Positions 1-7,547 of a DNA stretch of 38,765 nucleotides are shown here, in pieces. A model generated the notes under the pieces. The model did no database searches and was not told the origin of the DNA. It was given only the letters and a program-made list of their open reading frames with translations. Both the position numbers and the translations under genes were made by a program. Where the stretch lies: the NCBI GenBank assembly GCA_903922535.1, contig CAIXUF010001019.1, forward strand, positions 1 through 38,765. Reading direction: 5' to 3'. Position 1 is the stretch's first letter, and each line of letters begins with the position of its first letter. The stretch is from Candidatus Hydrogenedentota bacterium. Its GTDB lineage: Bacteria > Hydrogenedentota > Hydrogenedentia > Hydrogenedentiales > CAITNO01.

Positions 1-387
1 ACCCGCATCATGAATTTCGGCGCCTTCTGCACCGTCATGGGCAACAAGGAAGGCCTGATTCACATCTCCGAGCTGGCCCCCTACCGAATCGCTGAAGTGA
101 CGGACGCCGTCAACGTCGGCGACGAGGTCGACATCAAGGTCATCGAAGTGGACAAGATGGGCCGCGTCAACCTGTCCAAGGTCGCCGCGGATCGCGAGCT
201 TGGCCGCATTGACGAGTCAGCCATGCCGCCCGACCAGGGTGACCGCGGTGATCGCGGCGACCGTGGCGGTTACGGCGGCGGCGGCGGTCGCGGTGGTGAT
301 CGCGGCGGACGTGGCGGCGGTGGTGGCGGTGGCGGCGGACGCGGCGGTGACCGCGGCGGCCGTGGCGGCGGCGGCGGCCGGCGCTAG
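1..387 (+). CDS. pnp: Polyribonucleotide nucleotidyltransferase (PNPase), C-terminal end only
   Basis: This is the 3' end of a gene that starts outside the window and is open from base 1. The visible 128 residues begin inside an S1 RNA-binding domain: the GAFCTV, GLIHISEL, VGDEVDIKVIEVD and GRVNLSK blocks are the usual S1 beta strands that close bacterial PNPase. After about residue 72 the protein turns into a tail of roughly 50 residues made almost only of Gly, Arg and Asp (GDRGDRGG, GGRGGDRGGRGG). PNPase is a 3'-5' phosphorolytic exoribonuclease of the mRNA degradation machinery. The catalytic RNase PH and KH domains are not in the window, so the call rests on the S1 domain and on the conserved order pnp - M16 peptidase - dut known from many bacteria. 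The RGG-like tail probably adds RNA binding (inference). Another S1 protein is possible but less likely. Confidence 0.85.
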   Translation, partial: TRIMNFGAFCTVMGNKEGLIHISELAPYRIAEVTDAVNVGDEVDIKVIEVDKMGRVNLSKVAADRELGRIDESAMPPDQGDRGDRGDRGGYGGGGGRGGDRGGRGGGGGGGGGRGGDRGGRGGGGGRR

Positions 388-401
388 TCTTAAACAGTCC
401 G

Positions 402-445
402 GGGGTGGCGCCTTCCCGAGCGGAGTGCGCCACCCCTTCTTTCTT
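402..445 (+). terminator. Rho-independent terminator after pnp
   Basis: A perfect 10-bp stem, GGGGTGGCGC (402-411) with GCGCCACCCC (427-436), has a 15-nt loop and is followed by TTCTTTCTT. It starts 14 bp after the pnp stop codon, so it should end or attenuate pnp transcription before the M16 peptidase gene. Confidence 0.8.
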
Positions 446-463
446 GAAGGGCACGCCCACGTC

Positions 464-1738
464 ATGAACCAAATACCCCCGTCAAACGAAAATGTGCGCG
501 TGCACCGGCTGCCCAACGGCTTCACGATCGCCATGGAGCGGCTGCCCTATCTGCATTCCGCCGCCCTGGGTCTCTGGGCGCGGGCCGGTTCCGGGGTCGA
601 ACTGCCCCATGAATCGGGCGCCGCGCACTTTCTGGAGCACCTGTTTTTCAAGGGCACCCGCACGCGCAACGTGCACCAGCTCATGGAGGCCGTGGAGAGC
701 CGCGGCGGCTATCTCAATGCCTCCACCGGCCGCGAGGGCACCAACCTGTACGTGCGCATGCTCACCCGCCACGTGCCCGTGGGCATCGAAGTGCTCGCCG
801 ACATCGCGCGCAACTCCCTCTTTTGCGACATGGACAAGGAGCGCGGCGTCATCCTGGAGGAGATTGCCTCGGTCGAGGACAACCCCGACGACCTGGCGCA
901 CGACCTCATCACCGAGTTTCACTGGCCCCGCCACCCGCTCGGCAGGCCCGTCGCGGGCACCGAGGAGTCGGTAAACACGCTGCAGCGCGACGATGTTGTC
1001 GCCTTCTACGAGCGCTGGTACACACCCGAGCACCTGGTGTTCTCCATCGCCGGCAATTTCGACGAGGAGGCCGTGCTGCAACAGGCAACGGACGCCTTCG
1101 GCGACTGGCCTGCGGCGCAGACCGCGCTCGTGCCCCCCGCGCCGGGCTTTCACGCCGGGGTGAGCTCCGTGGAACGGCCCATCTCGCAGGTGCATGTCAA
1201 CCTCGCCTTTCCCGGGCTGCCCTCCACCGATCCCGCCCGTTTCACCTGTTCCATGCTGGTCAACGTGCTCGGCGGCGGCTCCACTTCGCGTCTCTTCGAG
1301 AAGATTCGCGAGGAGGAGGGGCTCGCCTACAACATCTATGCCTATCACAACGATTATTCCGTCGCCGGGGTGGTCGGCGTCTACCAGGCATTGGCGCCCG
1401 AACAGTGCGACCGCGCCTGCACGCTGGTCTATGACGAGCTGCGGCGCGTTTGTGACGAACCTGTGCCCGAGGCCGAACTCGAAATGAACCGCGAGCAGAT
1501 CAAGGGATCCATGCTCATGTCGCTGGAAAACCCGGGTTCGCGCGCCTCGCGCATGGCCACCAACCTGCTCATCCACGGGCGGGTGGTGCCGGTGGAGGAG
1601 GTGACCGCCAAGCTTGACGCGGTCACGCCGGACGCAGTGCAGCAGTTTGCCCAGCGGACCTTCCGGACGGAATGCCTGGCGTCGCTGGTGCTTGGCCCCG
1701 ACGACATGCCCGCAATGGGAGAACCCGTCCTGTCATGA
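464..1738 (+). CDS. M16 family zinc metallopeptidase
   Basis: A 424-residue protein of the processing-peptidase/insulinase family, cytosolic or periplasmic and acting on oligopeptides. The inverted zinc motif HFLEH is at residues 55-59, with the third-ligand glutamate in VILEEI (about 132-133), matching the HxxEH-(about 75)-E spacing of active M16 enzymes. The C-terminal half has the inactive M16 domain with [22 protein letters not shown] near residue 270. Length matches the 400-430 residue bacterial pnp-linked members (YmxG/MlpA type). The frame is open further upstream to about base 200, but that part overlaps pnp and is Ala-rich shadow sequence, so the ATG at 464 is preferred; GAAGG lies 13 nt before it, which is longer than ideal. 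It overlaps dut by 4 bp (ATGA), so the two are translationally coupled. Exact substrate is unknown. Confidence 0.9.
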   Translation: MNQIPPSNENVRVHRLPNGFTIAMERLPYLHSAALGLWARAGSGVELPHESGAAHFLEHLFFKGTRTRNVHQLMEAVESRGGYLNASTGREGTNLYVRMLTRHVPVGIEVLADIARNSLFCDMDKERGVILEEIASVEDNPDDLAHDLITEFHWPRHPLGRPVAGTEESVNTLQRDDVVAFYERWYTPEHLVFSIAGNFDEEAVLQQATDAFGDWPAAQTALVPPAPGFHAGVSSVERPISQVHVNLAFPGLPSTDPARFTCSMLVNVLGGGSTSRLFEKIREEEGLAYNIYAYHNDYSVAGVVGVYQALAPEQCDRACTLVYDELRRVCDEPVPEAELEMNREQIKGSMLMSLENPGSRASRMATNLLIHGRVVPVEEVTAKLDAVTPDAVQQFAQRTFRTECLASLVLGPDDMPAMGEPVLS

Positions 1739-2193
1739 GCCTTCCTGAACCGTTGGACATTGAAATCACCCGGGAACCCGGCACGGAAGACCTCCCGCTG
1801 CCCGCCTATGAAACGGAGCACGCCGCCGGCATGGATCTGCGCGCCGCCGTGGCTGATCCGGTTGTGATTCCTGTCGGCGGCCGCGCCCTGATTCCCACCG
1901 GACTGCGCATCGCGGTGCCGCCAGGCTATGAGGCGCAGGTCCGCCCGCGCAGCGGCCTGGCCCTGAAGAACGGCGTTACCCTGCCCAACACCCCGGGCAC
2001 CATCGACGCCGACTATCGCGGTGAAGTCCGGGTCATCCTGCTGAATCTGGGCTCGGAGCCTTTCACCATCAAACGGGGCGATCGCATTGCGCAACTTGTT
2101 GTTGCGCCCGTGATTCGCGTCCAGTGGTTGGCCGTCGATCGCCTTTCCGACACCCTGCGCGGTGATGGCGGTTTTGGCCATACGGGCGTGTGA
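1735..2193 (+). CDS. dut: Deoxyuridine 5'-triphosphate nucleotidohydrolase (dUTPase)
   Basis: A 152-residue trimeric-type dUTPase that hydrolyses dUTP to dUMP and pyrophosphate, keeping uracil out of DNA and feeding thymidylate synthesis. All five conserved motifs are visible: AGMDLRAA (motif 1), [11 protein letters not shown] (motif 3, after the PPGYEAQV strand that carries motif 2), [14 protein letters not shown] with its catalytic Asp, GDRIAQLVV (motif 4) and the C-terminal GDGGFGHTG (motif 5, P-loop-like). Its length is typical. The ATG overlaps the stop of the M16 peptidase gene, so it is probably expressed with it. Confidence 0.97.
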   Translation: MSLPEPLDIEITREPGTEDLPLPAYETEHAAGMDLRAAVADPVVIPVGGRALIPTGLRIAVPPGYEAQVRPRSGLALKNGVTLPNTPGTIDADYRGEVRVILLNLGSEPFTIKRGDRIAQLVVAPVIRVQWLAVDRLSDTLRGDGGFGHTGV

Positions 2194-2245
2194 TCCGGAC
2201 ATTCTGGGGGCGGACAGGGAACGCTACGATTGTACCTGTTTCCTG

Positions 2246-2251
2246 TATAAT
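2246..2251 (+). promoter_or_regulatory. Candidate -10 box for dsbD
   Basis: A perfect TATAAT in the 119-bp gap between dut and dsbD, 61 bp before the GTG start. No good -35 box sits at 16-18 bp (TTGTAC at 2230 is too close), so this is a weak prediction based on the -10 alone. Confidence 0.4.
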
Positions 2252-2312
2252 TGCCATGGTTCTTGTTGCCGGACAATCAGTCTTCTGACAACACACAACT
2301 GGAGGATGGCAT

Positions 2313-4157
2313 GTGCCGCGTCAAATAGGACTTCTACTGGCAATTCTTCCCGGTCTGGTGTTCTGCGTCGTTTCTCCCGCCATGGCGCAGCCGGGTGCGA
2401 CGAGACCAGACCTGACGGTGGAACTGCGTCCGGCCACCGACGGCATGGTGCCGGGCGGCACACTGCGGGTGGCATTGATATGCACACTGTCCCCCGGCTG
2501 GCACATGAACGCGCACAAGCCGCTGGACGAGTTCCTCATTCCCACGGAACTCCAATTCAAGGCCGACGACAACATCCCCCTAAATCCCCCTTCAAAGGGG
2601 GACTTGAGCGGGGCACCGCTGACCGTGGCGATGGTGGGCTACCCCCCGGCCAAACAGGTCGCCCTGTCCTTTTCCCCCGAACCGCTGGCGGTGTATGAGG
2701 GCGCCTTCGTGCTGGGGGTGGACATTGCCGTGGCGGCAGACGCCGCGCCGGGCACACAAACCCTGCACGGCACCCTGCGCTATCAGGCGTGCAACGACAA
2801 GGCCTGCATGCCACCGGTGAACAAACCGGTCGAAATCCCCGTCAAGATACTCGCCCGGGGGGGCACTCCGGCACCCTTGGAGGGATTCGTTGAGCCGAAC
2901 TGGCCCGATGTGGTCAAAGCCGTCGCGCAGGCGACACCCCCTCCTGTGGCCCCGCCTCCTCCGGTGTTGCCTTCTCTGTCTGCACCCCCCGCGCCGCCGG
3001 TGCCGTCAACCCTCCCCGCACCACCGCCTCCTCCGGCGTCCCCTGCGGACTGGCATGCACTGGCGGATCAGTTCACCGTGGCGGGGCGGCTCGACGGCTA
3101 TGCGAACACCACGGACTTCCTGGCCTTTATCGACGCCGCCGACAAGGGCGGACCGGTCGGCGGTAACGCGCTGGCGGGCAAGAGCCTGTGGCTGATGCTG
3201 GCGCTGGTGCTGGGCGGCGGGCTGCTGCTCAATCTCACGCCCTGTGTGCTGCCGCTGATTCCGATCAACGTGGCGATTATCGGCGCGGGCGCGCGGGCGG
3301 GCAGCCGCGCGCGCGGCTTTGCGCTGGGCGGGGCCTATGGTCTGGGCATTGCCCTGGTCTACGGGGCGCTGGGCCTGGTGGTTGTGCTGGGCGTGTCGTC
3401 CGCCTTCGGCGCCATCAACTCGACCATCTGGTTCAACGCCTTGATTGCGGCACTGTTTGTTCTTCTGGCGCTGGCCATGTTCGACGTGATCCAGATCGAT
3501 TTCTCCCGGTTCCAGTCCGCCCTGGGCATCCGCGGCAACGAACGGGGCAGCTTCCCCGTGGCGCTGGCCATGGGCGCGGTGTCGGCGCTACTGGCGGGCG
3601 CGTGCGTTGCGCCCGTGGTCATCTCGACCATCCTCCAGGCGCAGGACCTGTACAGCCAGGGGCATGCGGCCGCGCTGGCGCTGCCCTTTGTGCTGGGCGC
3701 GGGCATGGCCCTGCCCTGGCCGTTCCTTGGGGCGGGGCTGTCGTTCCTGCCCAAGCCGGGCAAATGGATGGTCCGCGTGAAACAGGCCTTCGGCCTGTTC
3801 ATCCTTGTCTTCGCCCTGTACTACGGCCACATCGCCTACACCCTGTGGAGTCCGGCGGTGCCGGTGGCCGGCGGGGCTGAAAAGGGCGGATGGACCGCCT
3901 CATTGGAGGACGGGCTGTCGCGCGGGCTTGCGGAGAAGAAGCCCGTGATCATTGACTTTTGGGCCACCTGGTGCAAGAACTGCGCCGTCATGGACAAGAC
4001 CGTACTGCGGGACGCCGCGGTGACCGCGCGCCTGAGCGGCCATGTAAAGGTGAAGCATCAGGCCGAGGAACTGACTGCGTCCCCCGCGAAGGACATTGCG
4101 GCGCGGTTCCAAGTGCTGGGCCTGCCCACGTACATCATTCTCAAGCCAAAGGGGTAA
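2313..4157 (+). CDS. dsbD: DsbD-type thiol:disulfide interchange protein, short C-terminus
   Basis: A 614-residue inner-membrane protein that passes electrons from cytosolic thioredoxin to periplasmic thiols. The GTG at 2313 is chosen because GGAGGA lies 6 nt upstream; an ATG at 2311 in another frame stops after five codons. Order: signal peptide (1-25, AMA cleavage), periplasmic alpha domain with C160 and C165 (YQACNDKAC), a Pro/Ala-rich linker (about 205-245), the membrane beta domain with C311 (LTPCVLP) and C431 (GACVAP), and a thioredoxin-like gamma domain with C554-K-N-C557. All six redox cysteines are present. Two oddities: residues 88-99 are encoded by a palindromic repeat inserted in frame, and the protein ends at LPTYIILKPKG, just after the cis-proline. 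About 25 residues (last strand and helix) of the gamma domain are missing compared with typical DsbD. The last codons carry the ribosome site of the next gene. Confidence 0.92.
   Translation: MPRQIGLLLAILPGLVFCVVSPAMAQPGATRPDLTVELRPATDGMVPGGTLRVALICTLSPGWHMNAHKPLDEFLIPTELQFKADDNIPLNPPSKGDLSGAPLTVAMVGYPPAKQVALSFSPEPLAVYEGAFVLGVDIAVAADAAPGTQTLHGTLRYQACNDKACMPPVNKPVEIPVKILARGGTPAPLEGFVEPNWPDVVKAVAQATPPPVAPPPPVLPSLSAPPAPPVPSTLPAPPPPPASPADWHALADQFTVAGRLDGYANTTDFLAFIDAADKGGPVGGNALAGKSLWLMLALVLGGGLLLNLTPCVLPLIPINVAIIGAGARAGSRARGFALGGAYGLGIALVYGALGLVVVLGVSSAFGAINSTIWFNALIAALFVLLALAMFDVIQIDFSRFQSALGIRGNERGSFPVALAMGAVSALLAGACVAPVVISTILQAQDLYSQGHAAALALPFVLGAGMALPWPFLGAGLSFLPKPGKWMVRVKQAFGLFILVFALYYGHIAYTLWSPAVPVAGGAEKGGWTASLEDGLSRGLAEKKPVIIDFWATWCKNCAVMDKTVLRDAAVTARLSGHVKVKHQAEELTASPAKDIAARFQVLGLPTYIILKPKG
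2573..2609. repeat. Palindromic repeat inside dsbD coding sequence
   Basis: The core CCCCCTTCAAAGGGGG (2586-2601; 7-bp arms around CA) is preceded by CCCCCTAAAT and followed by ACTTGAGC. This looks like the dispersed CCCCCTTTGAAAGGGGG-type repeat of many bacterial genomes. Here it is read in frame as IPLNPPSKGDLS within the periplasmic domain of DsbD. Its length keeps the frame open. Confidence 0.75.
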
Positions 4158-4164
4158 CACCATA
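4148..4164 (+). promoter_or_regulatory. Shine-Dalgarno site and probable ATA start of the phospholipase D gene
   Basis: AAAGGGG (4148-4154) is followed by a 7-nt spacer that contains the dsbD stop codon TAA (4155-4157), then ATA (4162-4164) in frame with the phospholipase D protein. No ATG or GTG lies in this frame close to the first membrane helix, and a TTG at 4096 would add 22 unrelated residues. ATA is a rare permitted initiator, so this site decides the start. Confidence 0.5.
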
Positions 4165-5577
4165 CTCACCGCACAACTGCTGCTGGATCACCTGCTCACG
4201 CTGGCGGGCTTCCTCCTCGCCGTGGTGCTTGTCGTGCGCGTGCTGGGAGAGAGGCGCCCCCCCGGCGGCGCCGTGGCGTGGCTTCTGGCCATCGTTCTGG
4301 TGCCCTGGCTCGGGGTCCCCTTTTACCTGGTCTTTGGCGGACGAAAACTGCACCAGAAGATTCGGGCAAAGGGTCCGCTTTACGACGTCCCGTCGGAAAA
4401 CGGTTTTGACGCCGAAGACGTGATGACGGGCGGGCCGGGCATGGTGGGCCCCGGCATGCCGCCGCCGGAGACCGGCAACCGGGTGGACCTCCACTTCAGC
4501 GGAGAAACGGCCTATGCGCGGGTCATGGGCATGTTTGAGGAGGCCCGCGAGACCATCCATGTTACCACGTTCATTCTGGGCCACGACGAGGTGGGCCGGG
4601 CCGTGGTTGACACGCTGGCGCGCAGGGCGCGCGAGGGGGTGAAGGTGCGCCTGCTGCTCGACGGCCTGGGCTGCATCCGCACCAGCCGGGGTTTTGCCGC
4701 GCCGCTTCGACGCGCGGGCGGCCGGGTGGGCCGTTTCATGCCTGTGTTCCCGTTCCAGCGCAAGTGGTCGGCCAACCTGCGCAACCACCGCAAGATCGTC
4801 GTGGTGGATCATGCCTCCGCCATGGTGGGGGGCATGAACCTTGCCACCGATTTCATGGGGCCGACGCCGCGCAAGGACCGTTTTCTCGATTCGGCCGTGT
4901 TCGTCGAGGGGCCAATCGTGGCCGACATTGAGTCGGTTTTCATTAGCGACTGGAATTACGCCACGGACGAACGGCTTGCCGTGCCGCCCCTGGCCCACAC
5001 CATCGCCCGGCAGCGCACGGACGGGGACGCGGAAGCGATCTCCACACTGCAAATCGTGGCCAGCGGCCCCGACGTGCCCGCCGACACCTTCCCCGACACG
5101 CTGCTCAGCGAGGTGATGGAGTCGCGCGAGCGCATCTGGCTCATCACGCCCTACTTCATCCCCGACGATGCCTTTTTCCGGTTGCTTGCCGTCCAGGCGC
5201 GGGCGGGGCGTGATGTGCGCATCATGGTGCCCCTGCGCTCCAACCACCGTATCGCCGACTTCGCCCGCGGTCCGGCCCTGCGTGATCTGGTGACGGCTGG
5301 CGCGCGCGTTTACGCCTACCCCAAGGGGATGGTACACGCCAAAGCCATGATCTTTGACCACCGGCTGGCCATCACCGGCACGCCCAACCTCGACATGCGC
5401 AGTCTTTACCTCAACTTCGAGTTGGCCCTGTTCCACTACACCCGCCCCGAGATCGAAAAGGTGGCTGCATGGGCCGCTTGGCTTCAGGCCCAGTCCGTGC
5501 ATCTCACGGGCAAGAAACCCGCCCCGGGCCGCCTCTGGGCCGAGCAACTGTGCCAGATTATCGCGCCGCTGCTGTGA
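4162..5577 (+). CDS. cls: Cardiolipin synthase / phospholipase D-family membrane enzyme
   Basis: About 471 residues from the proposed ATA start. Two N-terminal membrane helices (about 5-28 and 35-55, ending LVFGGRKLHQK) match the PLDc_N domain of bacterial cardiolipin synthases. Two HKD motifs follow: H209-R-K211-IVVV-D216 with GGMN after it, and H392-A-K394-AMIF-D399 with TGTPNLDMRS after it. The second motif is followed by the ITGTPN.D.RS signature typical of Cls. The reaction is expected to be transfer of a phosphatidyl group between two phosphatidylglycerols at the inner membrane, giving cardiolipin and glycerol. The start is unusual: no ATG, GTG or TTG lies between the dsbD stop and the first helix, and a good ribosome site precedes ATA at 4162. 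The gene is coupled to dsbD. A simple ATG-to-ATA change or a sequence error are alternatives. Confidence 0.88.
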   Translation: MLTAQLLLDHLLTLAGFLLAVVLVVRVLGERRPPGGAVAWLLAIVLVPWLGVPFYLVFGGRKLHQKIRAKGPLYDVPSENGFDAEDVMTGGPGMVGPGMPPPETGNRVDLHFSGETAYARVMGMFEEARETIHVTTFILGHDEVGRAVVDTLARRAREGVKVRLLLDGLGCIRTSRGFAAPLRRAGGRVGRFMPVFPFQRKWSANLRNHRKIVVVDHASAMVGGMNLATDFMGPTPRKDRFLDSAVFVEGPIVADIESVFISDWNYATDERLAVPPLAHTIARQRTDGDAEAISTLQIVASGPDVPADTFPDTLLSEVMESRERIWLITPYFIPDDAFFRLLAVQARAGRDVRIMVPLRSNHRIADFARGPALRDLVTAGARVYAYPKGMVHAKAMIFDHRLAITGTPNLDMRSLYLNFELALFHYTRPEIEKVAAWAAWLQAQSVHLTGKKPAPGRLWAEQLCQIIAPLL

Positions 5578-5630
5578 CCGAAACCACAAACCACTTTAGC
5601 GGCTGCGGTTTTTCCCGATTAAGCGGGGTG

Positions 5631-5639
5631 TGCTATCAT
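5631..5639 (+). promoter_or_regulatory. Candidate extended -10 promoter for the HAD-esterase pair
   Basis: TGCTATCAT is an extended -10 (TG-N-TATCAT) 43 bp upstream of the HAD gene start, in the 105-bp gap after cls. No convincing -35 is present, which extended -10 promoters can tolerate. Confidence 0.4.
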
Positions 5640-5682
5640 CGGCGTCCGCCTGTTCAGGCGCATCAACATGGAAGGACACATC

Positions 5683-6441
5683 ATGGCTGGACGGCCGATT
5701 GGCGCGGTGACTTTTGATCTCTGGGACTGCCTTTTTCACGACGATTCGGACGAGCCGAAGCGTGCGGCGGCGGGATTGCCCACGAAAGCGGAGGCGCGCC
5801 GGGACCTGTTGCACACACTGCTGTCAAAGCAGGCCCCCATCGACCGGGCACTGTCGGATCTGGCGTTTGACGTGCAGGACGCGGCGTTCCGCAAGGTGTG
5901 GCACGACCAGCATGTGACCTGGTCGGTGACCGAGCGCATGCAGGTGCTGCTGGACGGCCTCGGCCGGAAGCTGCCCGGCGATGATTTCGCGGCGCTGGTG
6001 GACGCGCTGGAGCGGATGGAACTGGAATGCCAGCCCAATCCCGCGCCGGGCGCCGTCGAGGCGCTGGCCCGTTTGCACGGCAAGTACCCGCTGGCCATCG
6101 TGTCCGACGCAATTTTCACCCCCGGCCGCAACCTGCGCGAACTGCTGCGCGGCGCGGGCATGCTGGAGCATTTCGACTACTTCGTGTTCTCCGACGAGAT
6201 CGGCCGGTCCAAGCCGCACCCCGCCGTGTATGAGGCGGTGGCCGCGCACTACGGCATTCCCATCGAGAGCATCGTCCACATCGGCGACCGGCCGCACAAC
6301 GACCTCGGCGGCCCGCATGCCGTGGGCGCGCGCGGCGTGCTGCTGACGGTGGTGAAGAACCGGCCGCTGGAGGGGCACCTGCCCGACGCCGTGTGTGACG
6401 ACTACGCCGAGTTGCCCGAAATTCTTGAGGCGATGGAATAG
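5683..6441 (+). CDS. HAD-superfamily hydrolase
   Basis: A 252-residue haloacid dehalogenase-like phosphatase, cytosolic. Motif I is F11-D12-L-W-D-C-L-F, with nucleophile D12 and Trp at the +2 position. Motif II is the Ser in AIVSDAIF, motif III the Lys in GRSKPHPAVYEAV and motif IV the acidic pair in HIGDRPHNDLGG. A helical cap domain occupies roughly residues 25-105 between motifs I and II, as in subfamily I. The ATG at 5683 has GGAAGGA 6 nt upstream; an ATG at 5668 would add five residues and lacks a ribosome site. The gene ends 11 bp before the esterase gene, so they are probably co-transcribed. Substrate cannot be told from sequence; a small phosphorylated sugar or metabolite is typical. 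Confidence 0.88.
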   Translation: MAGRPIGAVTFDLWDCLFHDDSDEPKRAAAGLPTKAEARRDLLHTLLSKQAPIDRALSDLAFDVQDAAFRKVWHDQHVTWSVTERMQVLLDGLGRKLPGDDFAALVDALERMELECQPNPAPGAVEALARLHGKYPLAIVSDAIFTPGRNLRELLRGAGMLEHFDYFVFSDEIGRSKPHPAVYEAVAAHYGIPIESIVHIGDRPHNDLGGPHAVGARGVLLTVVKNRPLEGHLPDAVCDDYAELPEILEAME

Positions 6442-6452
6442 GGAGTTGGCCC

Positions 6453-7412
6453 ATGCCGATTTTTGACCTTCCGCTCGACGAACTGCGGACCTACCAGGGG
6501 CGCAACCCAAGGCCCGCGGATTTCGATGACTACTGGGAGGATGCCCTGGCGGAGAACCACCACACCGACCCCAACCCGGAATTTGTCCGGGCTGAGTTTC
6601 AGACGGACTTCGCCGAGTGTTTTGACCTCTACTTTACCGGCGTGCGCGGCGCGCGCATCCATGCCAAGTTCCTGCGCCCGAAAAACGCCGTCAAACCGGG
6701 CCCGGCGCTGCTCCAGTTCCACGGCTACACCGGCAACTGCGGCGACTGGCACGACAAGCTCGGCTGGGTGGCGGCGGGGTTCACCGTGGCGGCGATGGAC
6801 GCGCGCGGGCAGGGCGGCCTGTCGCGGGACGTGGGCGGCACCATGGGCAACACGCTCAACGGCCACATCATCCGCGGCCTGGATGACAAGCCGGAAAACC
6901 TCATGTTCCGGCACATCTTCCTCGACACGGCGCAGTTGGCGCGTGTGGTAATGGGCCTGCCCGAGGTCGATGCGGCACGCGTCGATGCGATGGGCATGTC
7001 CCAGGGCGGCGCGCTCACGCTGGCTTGCGCGGCGTTGGAACCGCGCATCCGCCGCATCGCGCCCATGTGCCCCTTCCTGTGCGACTACCTGCGCGTGTGG
7101 GAAATGGACCTGTGCAAGGACGCCTACAGGGAGATTCGCGACTATTTCCGTCTCTTCGATCCGCGCCACGCGCGCGAGGAGGCGGTCTGGACGAAGCTGG
7201 GCTACATCGACCTTCAGCATCTCGCCCCGCGCATTCGCGCCGAGGTGCTCATGGCCGTCGGCCTGATGGACGAAATATGCCCCCCGTCGTCCCAGTTTGC
7301 GGCGTTCAACAAGATAAGCTCCCCGAAGGAAACGGTGATTTACCCGGACTTCATGCACGAAAACTACCCGGGTTTCATTGACAGGGCGTATCAGTTTATT
7401 ACGGCATTGTGA
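6453..7412 (+). CDS. CE7 acetyl-xylan esterase / cephalosporin C deacetylase family
   Basis: A 319-residue alpha/beta hydrolase that removes acetyl groups from short xylo-oligosaccharides; the family is cytosolic and no signal peptide is seen here. The N-terminus (PIFDLPLDELRTYQGRNPRP followed by DFDDYWEDAL) is the typical CE7 opening. The catalytic triad reads S183 (GMSQGG), D273 (GLMDEICPP) and H302 (MHENYPG), spaced like characterised CE7 enzymes. The oxyanion region is FHGYTGNCGDW. The ATG at 6453 follows GGGAG. It sits 11 bp behind the HAD gene and is followed by a T-run and a long structured repeat. Its role fits deacetylation of imported plant-type oligosaccharides. Confidence 0.95.
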   Translation: MPIFDLPLDELRTYQGRNPRPADFDDYWEDALAENHHTDPNPEFVRAEFQTDFAECFDLYFTGVRGARIHAKFLRPKNAVKPGPALLQFHGYTGNCGDWHDKLGWVAAGFTVAAMDARGQGGLSRDVGGTMGNTLNGHIIRGLDDKPENLMFRHIFLDTAQLARVVMGLPEVDAARVDAMGMSQGGALTLACAALEPRIRRIAPMCPFLCDYLRVWEMDLCKDAYREIRDYFRLFDPRHAREEAVWTKLGYIDLQHLAPRIRAEVLMAVGLMDEICPPSSQFAAFNKISSPKETVIYPDFMHENYPGFIDRAYQFITAL

Positions 7413-7419
7413 TTTTTTT

Positions 7420-7524
7420 GAGTGCGGTGGCCATGCCGCCGCTGTCCGTGTGAAAGCCATGCTTTCGCACAAACGCCGGGACATGGCCCCGGCGAAGAAA
7501 AGCGGTGGCATGGCCACCGCACTC
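7420..7524. repeat. Three-arm palindromic element (REP/MITE-like)
   Basis: An 18-bp perfect inverted repeat, GAGTGCGGTGGCCATGCC (7420-7437) and its complement (7507-7524), extends inward to about 24 bp with one G-U pair. Inside are two more hairpins: GTGTGAAAG/CTTTCGCAC with loop CCATG (7448-7470), and CGCCGGG/CCCGGCG (about 7474-7494). The whole folds as a cloverleaf-like three-arm structure between the esterase and amidotransferase genes. It could act as a terminator or RNA stability element, or be a non-autonomous mobile repeat. No coding sequence is present. Confidence 0.8.
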
Positions 7525-7547
7525 TATAATGAAGAAGGAAGATGATC

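Noticed and set aside
200..463. N-terminal extension of the M16 peptidase
   Set aside because: It overlaps the pnp tail and the terminator and gives an Ala-rich stretch unlike any M16 protein; the ATG at 464 fits the family length.
4141..5589. A 482-codon reading frame on the minus strand opposite the phospholipase D gene
   Set aside because: It is a GC-bias mirror of the real gene: His- and Arg-rich, without motifs, and it lacks a ribosome site.
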